Origin: Anseranas semipalmata
Taxonomy: Eukaryota > Chordata > Aves > Anseriformes > Anseranatidae
Length of the DNA: 64,000 bases
Direction of reading: 5' to 3'
Assembly (NCBI GenBank): GCA_013399115.1
Contig: VXAA01006465.1
Coordinates: 62,001-126,000, forward strand
Shown here: in pieces, positions 25,310 through 37,139 of the stretch
Layout: each line of letters begins with the position of its first letter
Numbering within the stretch: position 1 is the stretch's first letter
Position numbers and translations under genes: made by a program
The notes under the pieces: model-generated
Databases searched by the model: none
Seen by the model: only the letters and a program-made list of their open reading frames with translations
Told to the model about the DNA's origin: nothing

Positions 25310-26020
25310 TTTTCATCTTATTTTGCTTTGAACTGTAGTTATTTATCCTCCTGCATATAATGAAATGCCATCACCAAAAAGAAAAGACAATTATTTTCTC
25401 TCCAATAGACGTTAAGATAGATTGATGATCCCCACTATAAAAAGGACTAAATGAAATTCTTGACACCTTTTCAGGAAGATGTCATTTGTTCCTAAGAACT
25501 CCAGTTATGAGGAAGCTTATAATACGGTCCACCTGTTATTGATAGGGATGTTTAATATTTTACTGACTATTTAAGGTGCAAAGTCCTTGAGATAAATCAA
25601 CCTCTCCTTCTCTCTCTTGATTTTACCATTTTACTTCAGGTACATCTTTCACAGAATTGACATGATCGACTAGGGACATGGTGTAAAAATTACCATTTGA
25701 AATAATGTCATTACCAAAAAGAAAGGATTTTTGAGAACGAAATAATTGTGAAGCTTATTAAATTCCAAGTTTCTGCATATAGCAGATTAGTAAAAGAGTA
25801 ATGGCAGCAACCCAGCACATAATTTTTGCACAGTGGTTGTGTATTATCTGAATTATTGTCACTTCCTTTGAATTTAGAGTCCTTGCTCATACAGATAAAC
25901 AAATATATCTGTCCCTCATGTGCATGGGATTTAGGATATCTTTAGGTGAAGTGGAAGGAGCTTGTAGTTTTCTGCAGTCGATCAGCCAAACTTTGAGTAC
26001 TACATAATGAAAAAAAAAAT
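25310..26020. other. Unique AT-rich noncoding sequence
   Basis: No gene, transposon or regulatory cluster that I can support; only short chance ORFs. Confidence 0.5.
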
Positions 26021-26028
26021 AGCCAGCT

Positions 26029-26225
26029 GAGATCTAATGTGTTAGGTGCTGTACCAATGCGCGCACACACAAAAAAAAAGTATTGTGGGTATGAAGAGTT
26101 TATAGTCTCTTTGTCTTTAAACGGTAGCATTTTGAGAGGAGGAAATAGGGTACTGAAGGGAGAAACAGCTTTTCTAAATTGGGTAAAATGTAGTACTAAG
26201 TGGGAGCCCAACAGTCCCCTGTGCT
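26029..26225 (+). mobile_element. MIR/CORE-SINE-like relic
   Basis: AATGTGTTAGGTGCTGTACC followed by an ACACAC run matches the amniote SINE phrase 'attgtgctaggcgctgtacaaacaca'. About 50 bp on, GAAGAGTTTATAGTCTCTTT matches 'gaagagctcacaatctaa'. Then GAGGAAATAGGGTACTGAAG and GGAGAAACAGCTTTTCTAAA fit 'ggaaactgaggcac..ggggaagtgacttgcccaa'. Order and spacing are right for a plus-strand copy. It is strongly diverged. Confidence 0.55.
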
Positions 26226-26229
26226 TCAT

Positions 26230-28645
26230 GGCTTTCTGTGATGCTCCCCTAGGAAAAGCTTCAGGTGCTGTGATACCTTGTGTGGCTGCAGAAACCCTGA
26301 ATCAGGAGCCGGTACAAGAGGAGGTAAATCAAATTTCACCTGCAGCTGGGGGCTAAACGCATAAATTGTCTTCAGGAGAGTAAGAGAGGAAGGATTACAT
26401 GAGTTAATGCAGTGGCCTTGCATGAGGATCATGCGATTTTTACTGCACTGAGGAACAAACAAATTAGGTTCTTACATTTTTAATTCTCAGTCATCCTAAA
26501 ACTGAAGTAATGAACTCAGTCTTTTTGTGTATGAATTGCAAGAAAAGCATGGGATCTCTTTTGCTCTTAGCACTATTTAGGCTCAAGACGGGTCTTTTCT
26601 CAACTTTGTGTGCTTCTCTAAAGTCTCCTGACTTTAAAAGAAGGGAGTTCTTCTTTTCATTTCAGCAGTCTTTGCAGGCAGTAACAGTACTGCTGTGTAT
26701 TGGTTTGCAGTGGAAGCAGGGCAATTTTTTCAGCAACAAATTCCTGCGTCAGGCTGCTGGTTGCAGAACCAACACAACAGGAGCATATCTCCTTCCACAC
26801 CCGTGGGTTTGCCTCCTTCTCAGTGCTTCCAAAAATCACTTACAGCTTTCTCAAACTGAGTACCTAAAGCTGGAGGCTCCCTACTAAGGCTTAAGCACTT
26901 TAGCACTCACTGAACAGGAATTCTTTGTGTTTATCTTTCAAGTGGAAGAATCACTAAGTGTCTCAAGCATTTCTAGTGGTATCAATACTTGCCTTCAGTC
27001 TACATTCATGTGAACTCATGGAGAATCCGGGATGAGATCTTAAAAGAGCCTATCACTGCAATAAGGCCTCAGGAGAAAATTTTTCTGTGCATCATATCTG
27101 TGATAGCTTATTGATTGGAATGGACAAACTTTCAAAGGAGAGGATAATGCCATGCATTTTACTTATGATATTTGTGCAGCTGTTGAACAATTGCACCATA
27201 GTGAACAAACCCCTTGCCAGTGGCCCGTGGGGGGAGTGCTCTGTTCTTATAGATATCAGATCTTCTGCTTTCTATCAATGCATTTTAAAAACAAAATGTC
27301 ATTTTCCATTAGGGCAAGTCCTCATCTACTTTATAAGCCAGCAAGGATGGAGAATTTGAGGTCCCTGGCCCAGACATATCCTGCAGTCTAGTTTCATGGC
27401 ACTTGTAATTTTTTACATTATAGCAGATTAACACTATCGGGGTCATTAAAGGTGGCTGGCCAAAGGCATTAGAAAAAATTCTTGCTTATCAGTAAGAAAA
27501 AGATTTGCCATCTCTGAAGTGGAGCAAGAAGCAAAAATGTAACTTAAAATCCTTATTTCAATGCTTATACTAGAGTGTAGAAAAACTGAAAGAGAAGTGG
27601 AGATTCTGATCACAGATTACTGGTGCTATTAGATAGATTATCCTATATGTGGAATTCACAGTAAATAGCTCTTATACATCGTGTCTGTGACAGTTTTATC
27701 ACCTGCACCATGGATATGCGTAGTGAGAGAGAAGATCTGCAGAAACTGAGGAATGTCTCAGAGCAAATCAGTGCTCATCAACTGTCTTTCAGTGACACAC
27801 ACAGTATTTCTGTGTGTTTCTCATGCTTTTGCATAGCTACGACAGGCCCGCTCACATCCTTCCTACCCACTTGCAGTCACTGGTAACACAATCATTAGAC
27901 ACCTTTAGAGGAAGCAACAGGTTGTGGAGCTGGGCAGACTTCTGTGGAAAGTGCTGCTTTGGGAATCCCATAGCTGCAGGACTTACGGAACCAGACAAAA
28001 AGCCCCCAAACCAACAAACCTCCAGGTTTATTTGGTTCATTTGAAAGTTGGGAAGAAGAGGGAAAGGGAAAGGGCAGAACTCATTCTTGTCTGGAAAGAG
28101 TAGATAAAAACGAGTTCAGGAGAACCATTAATGTGATGGTACACCTCTGTCCAGGGCTCTACTTTCCTTTGTTAATATAAACGTTTGCCAGCAAAGGCTA
28201 GCAAATATTCATTAGCAGAAGGCAAAGTGTTGCTGTTCTCTTTTTCATACCCACTTCCTAATATACTTGCAGAGATGTGTGTGTATATATTGGAGTTTGT
28301 GAAGCTGCAATGTATCAAATAGGTTTCTGCATCTCTTTGCGATGGAAAATGTGTTTTTTCTTCCTCCATGTTTCACCCCCTCCTAGCTCCAGCTTGAAAG
28401 CTGTTTAAGTAAAATTCAAATAAAGGAATTCGCTAGAATTGGAAAGATAATTATAAGACCAAAATCCCTCACACTCCACTGGATTCTTTCCCTCCTGATG
28501 CGGACTCTGGATTTGCTTGTGAAAGCAAAGAAAAAGCTTTCTTTGGTGTATTGTCATTAGAACAGTTAGAGTCTGCAAATCCCGTACAGTCAAGACAACA
28601 GCAGGATTATGTTTGAATCGTAAGAATGAGCAACGTGTTCTGCTT
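26230..28645. other. Unique noncoding sequence
   Basis: Only short ORFs (at most 125 codons), none recognisable. No transposon or promoter that I can support. Confidence 0.55.
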
Positions 28646-28647
28646 AA

Positions 28648-28895
28648 TTACAGAAGTTATGGAGGGAAGGGATTTATAGACCACCCTGTCCATCTCCCCT
28701 CCAGTGCAGGATCGTTCTCTCCAGATTGCTGCTTAGTCTTTTTCTGTAGCGTTACACGTGTCACGTGAAGGATCGTCCACTGCTTTACTGGGGGACTTGC
28801 ACCAGTTCTTAATGGCTTCAGCAATGGAGCCCACTAGTTTTAAAATAGCAGCGGTTGCCAGATCATATTCTCAGTGTGGATTTGGGCAAAATTAC
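28648..28895 (-). mobile_element. Ancient CR1-clade (L3-like) LINE 3' relic
   Basis: Reading the plus strand as antisense, GGAGGGAAGGGATTTATAGA, CCACCCTGTCCATCTCCCCT and CCAGTGCAGGATCGTTCTCT match the old CR1/L3 tail 'ggaagggacct..agaggtcat..tccatccccctgc..gcaggatt'. Further on, CCAGTTCTTAATGGCTTCAG and CAATGGAGCCCA fit 'ctgttcttaaaagcctccagtgatggagattcca'. The element therefore lies on the minus strand, and only its 3' part is left. It is far more diverged than the CR1 copies at 6.6 and 14.1 kb. Confidence 0.6.
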
Positions 28896-28899
28896 TTAC

Positions 28900-31470
28900 T
28901 TTAGCATGTGCTCATCTGGGATGAAAAGATGGGGTGGTACCTTATGTCACTGTCAAGATGTATCCCCTGGAACTTAGGTTTTTTGTTTGTTTGTTTTTCA
29001 ATTTCACTGAAGATTTCTTCCTCATTACTTGCTTCTGAGAATTCAAAAATGGTTCTTCCCCATTACTCATGTTCATACCCCCTGGTTTCTTAGTCTTTCC
29101 CTACTGTTTTGGTAACATGGACTTTACCTGTAAAACAATGCTTCTCCTTGATCACACTTCAGGTAGTATGAAATTTCCTGTTGAAATATGGTGTTTGAAA
29201 AAGCAAATTGCAAGAAGCATTGGAATTCTTTAAAAAAAATTAAAAAGGCGTTTTGTCAGAAAACTGAAAGCTTTTCCTTTTTCTTGTGTTTGGAAGTTTG
29301 GGTTTTTATGGGTAGATTTTAGTGGCTTTTATCTCTGATCAAAAAGCCAATTTTTTTTTTTTTTTGTAGATAAAAAGGCTTTTCTCACTCTCTGTAACTA
29401 ATGGCTTGCACAGATTTCTGGGCAGTTGAATCTTCCTCTCAGATGTCAGCAGGTTATATATAAACCCTTATTAATGCATCCTAACTCTTAACTACTCCTA
29501 GATGCGTGACTGAGAACCACGTGAAAAATCCAGCCAGTACTTCGTCCTGCAAAACCACGGTTTTCTATGTATCTAGACTCTTGCTATTGTCCATTCAAGG
29601 TCTGTTTCAATATTGTTTCTTTCAAGATTCTATTCTCTCACAAAGGATGCAAGCACATTTTTCTAACAGTGGTATTTCATTGGCTTTTTTTTTTCATTTA
29701 AACACAAATTTTAGTGAAAAAGTATTAAGCTATGGAAATGTTCTTCCTCAGAAGTTTTTCACGTTTCCAGTTTTCAAAAACTGTCAGCTGTTTCAGATTT
29801 TGTATAATCCAGACAGAAGAAAATTCCTAATTTGAGGAAACCAAAATGTATCCCTCTTCTTGAAATTCCTGATCCTCCCTGCCATGAATAGAAAAAGTCC
29901 CTGTGCTCAATATATCCAAAAAAATATTTGACATTTTCTGAACAATCCCATCTTCACTCCAAGTGACTCAGATTTTGATCTTGTATCTTTCAACTCCCTT
30001 CTCTCCCTGTAAAGATGAGTCAATTATATTTTTGCTCCCTGACATTGTGTCCCTGACATTCACTTTTAATACTATCTGTAGAATGTTATTAGCAGGATGC
30101 TCATTCTACTCTAAAGTTGCTCCAAATGTTTGAATAGGTACATTTGCAATTGTGTTCCTTGAGAGCGAACTTCTTACAGACAGAAGACTAAAACAGCAAA
30201 CTAACAGTAAAAACTGTTATCCCTGCATAACAGATGGAGCTAGAGGATGGAAGTGCAATTACTGTTAACATACAGCTAATGCATACCTCTAGAAATGAGA
30301 CTACTGAAAGAAGAGCCTTTTTGCAGCTCCATTGCTATAACAGCACACCAGCCACACTGCTAGCATCTCCCCCAGTGCTTCAGAGGGTGCCACAGAGATC
30401 TCAGGGTTTGACAACTAAGTAGATGCCATGTTCTCATCTAGCCTGTCAGAAAAGTGCACTTCCCAAACTCTAAGCTGTTGGGCAAGATCTGCAATGGTAT
30501 TTTGTGTTTCAAAAGCAGATGGGTTTTATCAGGGATTAAGAAATGCACTTCCTGCAACTTGGGTGTGTTAATCATCTCTAGTTCATGCTGCTCACCTTTG
30601 CCTCCATCTTCTCAGGAATGCCACGGTTTAGCCAAACCGAGCATTGGCTCAAAAATCTAGCTGAGTTGTAAGGCCAGAACCTGCATAATTTAAGATTAGC
30701 TGTCTGAGGTATGTGTTTTGTGTAAACCTCTGTGTCCTCTGCGGGCTCGGGGGTGGGGGAATAGCTCTTCCAGTCAGCTTTTTCAATCTAGGACTGGATG
30801 ACGTACATGTGTCTCCATTCTCCATTGAAACAGCATAGGATGACTAATTTTTATAGGAACTAAACTCACCACCGTCATTTTGTCCTGTGTTACAGCTTCT
30901 GAACTGATCCCCAGGAATTCCCTGTGCCCGGTCCTGTGCTTATGGCACTTGGAATGATTTCAACTAAGTATCATGATGAAAACAAGAAAAGCCACAGATA
31001 TCCTAAAAGAAATACGCTGTTTTTGCTGGATCCCTTATGTAAAATAGTGCTGCTTTGGTTCCTCTTGGAAGGTTGAGCAGGCACACAGCTTAAAGGTATC
31101 TCTCTTTACGGTTGTGCTTTAGGCTATCTAGGAAGAGAGAAGATCGAACCATCCCTCTAAGGTTATATTTTCATGCCCCAGTAGATCAAAATCCTGGGAC
31201 AGTTCTTTACGACACCATTTGCTATGACGGGAGAAGACTTTAAAATGACTAGAGAGCCATCTATTGCAGTGATCTGTCAATAAACAGGGGGAGAAGCTAA
31301 CTTTATCAGTAGCCTGAAGTATAATTATAAAGTTGCACTCTGCCAGAGTGGAAGGAAATAAAATGCTAGTGTAACAATCCATGGAAGTAGTTGGGATCAC
31401 AAAGCAGCCATCTTTTCTATAAAATGGATTAGCCAGAGGCAAAATGCTTTCATCAATTGATGATTGCCAG
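28900..31470. other. Unique noncoding sequence
   Basis: AT-rich with short T runs (T15 at 29351-29365). There is a short direct repeat TCCCTGACATT near 30038 and 30051. No gene seen. Confidence 0.55.
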
Positions 31471-31473
31471 ACC

Positions 31474-31502
31474 TTTATTTATTTATTTATTTATTTATTT
31501 TT
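31474..31502. repeat. (TTTA)n microsatellite
   Basis: About seven TTTA units in a row. Confidence 0.95.
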
Positions 31503-31509
31503 GTATTCA

Positions 31510-34500
31510 GAAAGCTTTAGAAAGTAGAAGCTCAGATAAAGAGAAATGTTCTGCTTCAAAGTGTTCAAATATCAGTTCCTGCAGGCACGCTCTGGGGATT
31601 ATACTTTTGTTTAGCAACTCCCTGACTGGGGGATTTGGAAACCTGCAACTACAGAACTGCAGTTGTGCTAGAAGATAGTTGTCGTTGGCAAAGCAGCAGC
31701 AGTAGTTCCTAGGCCAAGTTTCCTTGACTTCATAAGAAGGCCAAAGCACCTTTAGAGAAACAGCATTTTGGATTCAAGCTATAGGCAGCATCAGTCCTGT
31801 GAAGCTCATAGGCATTAGCTCCTTTGTTGGAGAAAAGTGGTAAGTCTTTTCCTTGGTCTTGTTTTACCATATGCTTTTATGCTAGTGAAAACTTCACCAT
31901 ATTTGGCTGTGCTAAGGGAGGAGTTGTTCCCCCAGCTGTGGTGTACCGAGTCCTGTGGTGAGGCAAAGTCACTGAGACCTTCCTCAACTTTTATCTCAGT
32001 ATTTTCTCCAGAGCTCTTATTCTCTATCAATGTATGTCATCAAATAAGAGCCTGGAGAACTTGTTCCTTTATGGCACCTACCCAAACCAAGGCAAAACTT
32101 GGTGATAGTAGCTGAGCATTGCTTTGTTATTAAGGCCATAGCACCACACAATCTCACAGGAGTTGTTTTCAGTGCATAGGACCGGGAATCCTCAAGCTTT
32201 GCAAACCTTAATTGGTTTCCCACAGTATTGGCCTCTGATAAGCTCCCTTTGATATATGGGGGGTGACAGCTCTTTCTGTGGGAGTTAGATCAAAATTAAA
32301 CATGTCTCCTTTCATCAGCATGGATTTGGTACCTTCTACAGCATTTTTTGTATTTGGTATTGTAAGAAGGATATTTTTTAGAAGGTAAGTGCACAGGCTC
32401 TGTTTTGGCTCTTGAAGGGACTTTCTTCTTCCTTTGTCAGCCCTTCCTTTGGCTCACCCAATATACTCGTCTTCGAGTGAGAAACTATTTGAAAAATAGC
32501 GTTATGATATGAGCGTATACCATTCCTCAGCTAGCTGATGCTCTTGGTAAACTGTCAACACTGCTGTGTCTTGGACATCTCAAAAAGTTGTATGGAGACT
32601 GAACATTAAGTCACTCCTAGTGATGAGAAGTGGTTTAAATAAGTTTATTTAGTTCATGTAAAAACTACACCTTTGAAAATAACCTGCATGTTGTGTCATG
32701 ACAAACAGAAAAGCAGGCACTCCCTTTTTTGGTAATTTGTCACACATTTTGGTGGTTTCTGTCACCTGTTTACAAACTTGAAGATTGAAAAGTAGGACAG
32801 CAAATGTATTATATGGACTATATTTCCTGAGAGCACCCACTGCCGTCTATCTCATTTAAAACGTGGACACTTTGACTACTTTATGAAAGGCAGCTGCTTA
32901 TATACACAGTAAATAGTGAGCCTCCTCAGTGATGATATAAGTTGATCCAGTACCACTGAATAGCTTTCGACCCATTGCAAATAATATACAAGCAGTATGG
33001 TCATTTTGAATAGGAGGCATTCATCCAGATCAGTGACAACTCAAAGCTTAAATTCCCTTATAATTCCAGTCTGACCCAAGGAGCTTCTGTCAGCTTTTTA
33101 AAACTTATTCTTACATTTTACATTTTGGGTAGTTTGAATCATTTTTTGTTTTGTTATAGTGTTGTTTTTTTTTCTTTGCAGTTAAAGCCTTTGAAAATAA
33201 TAAAGATAGTGAAAATAGCCTAGCAGAAAAGCATCTTCTCTCTTCATCAAAACTTGCAACAGTCAGAGCCCTGGGTCTTCAGTAAAGAGCATAATTTTTT
33301 AAATCCTTGGTTGGATTAAGTAAGGCAAGCACAACAGGTCTGCTCCTAAACAAACAAAACAAAACAAACAAACAAACAAAAACCACCACTAACAAAAAAT
33401 AGGCTGTCATGATTTTTCAAATCTGTTATGTGACAGGACTGCGGTTTCAGAAATGAGAGTTCTGTGCTTTTGGGAAGCCATGATCCTGTAGTGGCAGCCT
33501 TCCCAGCATGAAGTATTCCTGTCTTGTCAAAGAAACTTTGAAAGGAACAAATGCTATTTCATCACTATCTTGAAAAACTCTTGTGTTAGTGGCATTTTGT
33601 GTACTCTTTAAATGACAAAGAGAAATTATGTTTCATGAGGGCCTAGTGATCAAAGGGCACAGTCGGCTGTCATCTGTAGCATTGCCCTGCTTGTGTCTGT
33701 CTAGCTGCCAGAAGTTTTACATGATGCACCAGCACACAATTTCCCCACAGGCAAAATCCTGTCCATCTTTTATTCCACACCATAGACAGGACAAAGAGAG
33801 TTTTTTCCAAGTTGTGCTGTCCCTATTTTAGGCATCTTCCAAAAATTAGGCCAGAGGAGATGAGCCTCCTGCAGATGGTGTGTGCGTTTATTCTGAAGGG
33901 CTGGTGGCCAGTTTGCTGCCATTCAGTGATCTATGCTGTGGTGACATGGATTTTTGCCATATGCATATTCCTCTGTTGTTTCACTATGTTTCCAAAGAAA
34001 ATGGTTGAGAGAAAAGAAAGCAAAAACAACACTGTTGCTATTATAAGTTTAGATGTCTACTCAGTATTTATAAAACCTTCATCTCTGCAACAGGGTTGTA
34101 TTTTGGTCTCATAGCCAGTGGAGATGCTGTGTCCCAGGTAACTGTTAGCTGATGCCTTATAATGTCCAAGCAGATTTCTTCAGTAAAGGGCAATTTCTGT
34201 TCTCCTTCTCATCTAGATTCAAATATGAACATTTTCTAATATTGGAAAATTGCAGGCTTATTTATTTCTGGAAAGGAAAATCCTCTGTTATTGGAATAAG
34301 TAGTGTTTTGAGGTCCTCTTCATTATTTGATGCATCTGTGTACAGTTGTTACAGTATGCTTCTGAGTCTCTGTTTACTAATAGTTTCTGATTTTTGTTAT
34401 CTTTTGAATGTAAAGAGTTACCAGAACAGGCCTACCTCGGAAAAAAAACACAACAAAGGATTTCAGTGACTATTGTTAAACTGTCTTTCTTGCTCTCCCC

Positions 34501-35300
34501 TGTATTAATATTCAGCCCTCTTCAGGTAGTGGTATACTCTCTATATAGCTCCAACCAACTGGAGAAATGACAATAAAAGCAAATATTGAGATGGTTGGTC
34601 CTTCATCACCAGAGAATCCTAGCCTTAGAGAAGCACTTATGTAGCATTTTTGAAGAACTTCTTGTTTAGAAGCTTACTATGAAGTTTTTCTTTTTTCTGA
34701 GGTCACATGCAGGGTATGAAGGCAGTGTGCTACTAATGGGCTATGGGATGAAACTCTGTAGGGCTTATAGGAACATCCCTGCAAGCGTACATTGACAGTA
34801 TCGTTGGGGACCAGGTCTAAGCGAGTGCCACAGGGTGACTTCAGAACCCCTGGAATATCACATTCCCAAGCACCTAATGTTCCAGCGAATATTGACCCAA
34901 CAGGAGAAATATATGTTGGCTTTTCTAAACCAGCAACCAAGGACTTGTCTTCATTTAGTGTTAGTCTAAGGTCACTAATCTGTCACTTGCATACAAAAAT
35001 CTCTGAGTGTCAATGGGGGTTAGACTGCAGCTGAATGACCTGGAGAAGTGTGGATGGAGCTTCAGAGCTGTTCAAACTATTTACTACCTTAGTGGGGTTT
35101 TACCTCAAGTGTTGAAAGATTTCCCATTCCTAAGGCTAGCCCCTTCATTTCTTCTCTGCACCCCCTAGTTTTGTTTTTCAAATATTAAGGAGCTTGTACC
35201 TTTATGTAGGTGATTCATTCGTTCCCTATCACTTCTCTCCTGACATTTGAAATTGGATTTTGCAGAGGTACCACTTGCCTCTAACTGATAAGAAAGGTTT
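31510..35300. other. Unique noncoding sequence
   Basis: Repeat-poor, with no recognised gene. It contains a consensus-like acceptor/donor pair at 32318/32385 (see findings) and the A/C simple repeat at 33348. All ORFs are 105 codons or shorter and unrecognised. Confidence 0.55.
33348..33382. repeat. A-rich (AAAC)n simple repeat
   Basis: AAACAAACAAAACAAAAC followed by further AAAC units. Confidence 0.92.
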
Positions 35301-35309
35301 GTTTCTGGC

Positions 35310-35520
35310 AAAATGGATTTTCTGTCTTGCTCCTCTCCTTTCTCCCTTTATCTGCCCCCTTTTGCATTGTTCATGCTGTTCTTTGCATTCATTTTTGTCT
35401 TCTTTCTTTCCTCAAGCCACCCTCACTCCCCCATCCCCGCCCCCACCCTTGTCTCCATTTTCTCTGCTTTCTCCTCCATTCTTCACCCATCCCCTCAGTC
35501 TCCTTTTACAGCGATTGCTG
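35310..35520. repeat. Pyrimidine-rich tract
   Basis: About 210 bp that is heavily C+T on the plus strand, with runs such as CTCCTCTCCTTTCTCCCTTT and CCCCATCCCCGCCCCCACCC. It ends in TCCTTTTACAG, which looks like a 3' splice site but is not followed by a supportable exon. Low-complexity DNA of this kind can adopt non-B structure. Proline/serine-rich ORFs across it are a composition artefact. Confidence 0.8.
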
Positions 35521-35529
35521 CTGCTCAGC

Positions 35530-36600
35530 CCACCCATTTGTCTGAATCCCTGAGCCTGGAGCTCATGCAGTGGCTGCATAGGTTGCAGAGAAGGAAGCCC
35601 AGCTCCCTCCCTGCCAGTTCTGGTCTCTGTGTGTCCTAGTCAGCTCTGGGTCTCCGTTCCAGAAACATTGGCTTCATTGGCTTGTTCATTAGATTTTATT
35701 TTATTTTTTCCAGTCACAAATTGGTGTGATTGGTTAGGACCAGCACATGTAGTTTAAGAGATCCTGGTTGAAGCTGTTGCCTTCCCAGTTTCCAGAGAGA
35801 ACTTAGGCCATGGTCATTATTTCTTGTTGGAGTTTCATTTTGTGTAAATAAATAAATATTAATCAAGGCCAAAACAAACTCTAGGCCAAACAAATTGTAG
35901 GTTAAGCATTCACCTGGAACAGGGAAACCACAGGGGCATTAGTGAATTAGCCACTGGGCTAGCTGCCACTCTCTAATCTTTTGCTGTTGTACATTCCAAA
36001 TGAAATTTGATTTCTGTTGTGCCCTTTCTTCACAGGGATGAAGGGGTTAGAACAGCAGCCCAGATCATGAGATTGGGTTAGGGCAGTGAGAAATGAAGAA
36101 ATAGAGAAATGGAACGGAAAGATGAGTGATGGAGAAAAGAGGAGGCACGGAGGGCGGAAGAGTGGCTGGACACACTGAGATGGAAACTGTGGCCAGCTGA
36201 GGAGGTCCAGCAATGAAGCAGGCAAGGCTTGAAATGTCAGGGAAGACAGAGGCTGAGGTGTCTGGGGGCTGGATCAGAGCACTGGAGGTGGAAATACACT
36301 GCTGTGGCATGTGGGGCAGCAAAGACAGGGTCCCTCCACGGCAAAGAGGGCTGAGGAAAGGCTGGAGCTTAAAGCTGCAGGCAGAGGCTTTTGGCAATGC
36401 TTCAGGCTCTTCCTCTGTGTGACTTGGAGTGATTTTCTATCCAGTGCTCTTCAGCGCTTACAGAAAGAGCTAGGGGAGAGGGAGAAAGGCAACCCACGGA
36501 GATCCCGCAGCCCTTTTCACAGCGGGTGGTGTTGCTGCCCAGCATCTGCAGCAGCCTGCCTTTGTTAGTTGAGCTTGTTGGGCTCACACCAGCACCTTTC
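35530..36600. other. Noncoding, with purine-rich plus strand
   Basis: After the pyrimidine tract, the plus strand becomes purine-rich at about 36085-36165 (AAATGAAGAAATAGAGAAAT, GGAGAAAAGAGGAGGCACGG). GC is slightly higher than average up to 36560. No domain is seen in any frame. Confidence 0.5.
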
Positions 36601-36829
36601 AGAGTTGAAAGAGATTTGAACTGTGTGGCTCCTTTGTTTAGTTAGAATCACGGAGACAAAACCAAGAGCAGCAATCCTGAAAAGCAACCCCACGTCACCT
36701 TCCTCTTTAATATCATCTTTTCTTGTGTGTGTGTGCTTGACGGTGACTCTCAAAGGATAATTCATTAAAAAACTTTCTTAGAAAATGTAGCCACATGAAG
36801 TGACTTGCAATCTCACTACTTTTACTGTA

Positions 36830-37130
36830 CTGTTCATTCAGAATGAGAGACTTTTATCAAGTCTTTAATTTATCTCAGAGCTTTATTCCATCATTTCTCT
36901 ATTTCCAATTCCATTTTTATAATAACAAGGCTTTCTTTTATTTACACTGGTGAAGCCTTGAATTCATAAACTGTCGGAGTGATTTTAATGTAAAATAAGG
37001 TTTTATCACTGCATATAAATATATTTAGCCCGAAATTCATTCTGAGTAACCTTTTGTGGGCTCAGAATAAATGTAACACTTTTTATGTGTACATACCACT
37101 AGATTTAAAACTAGATTTATGACATTGATT
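36830..37130. promoter_or_regulatory. Candidate conserved noncoding element
   Basis: Very AT-rich, transposon-free sequence with TTTAATTTATCTC, AAGCCTTGAATTCATAAACT and TGATTTTAATGTAAAATAAG-type motifs and almost no simple repeats. It has the look of conserved developmental regulatory DNA; this is inference from texture alone. Confidence 0.28.
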
Positions 37131-37139
37131 GCCATTGTT

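Noticed and set aside
35313..35639. Proline/serine-rich ORFs and an apparent 3' splice site TCCTTTTACAG
   Set aside because: Composition artefact of the pyrimidine tract. No convincing donor follows, and no domain is present in the downstream frame.
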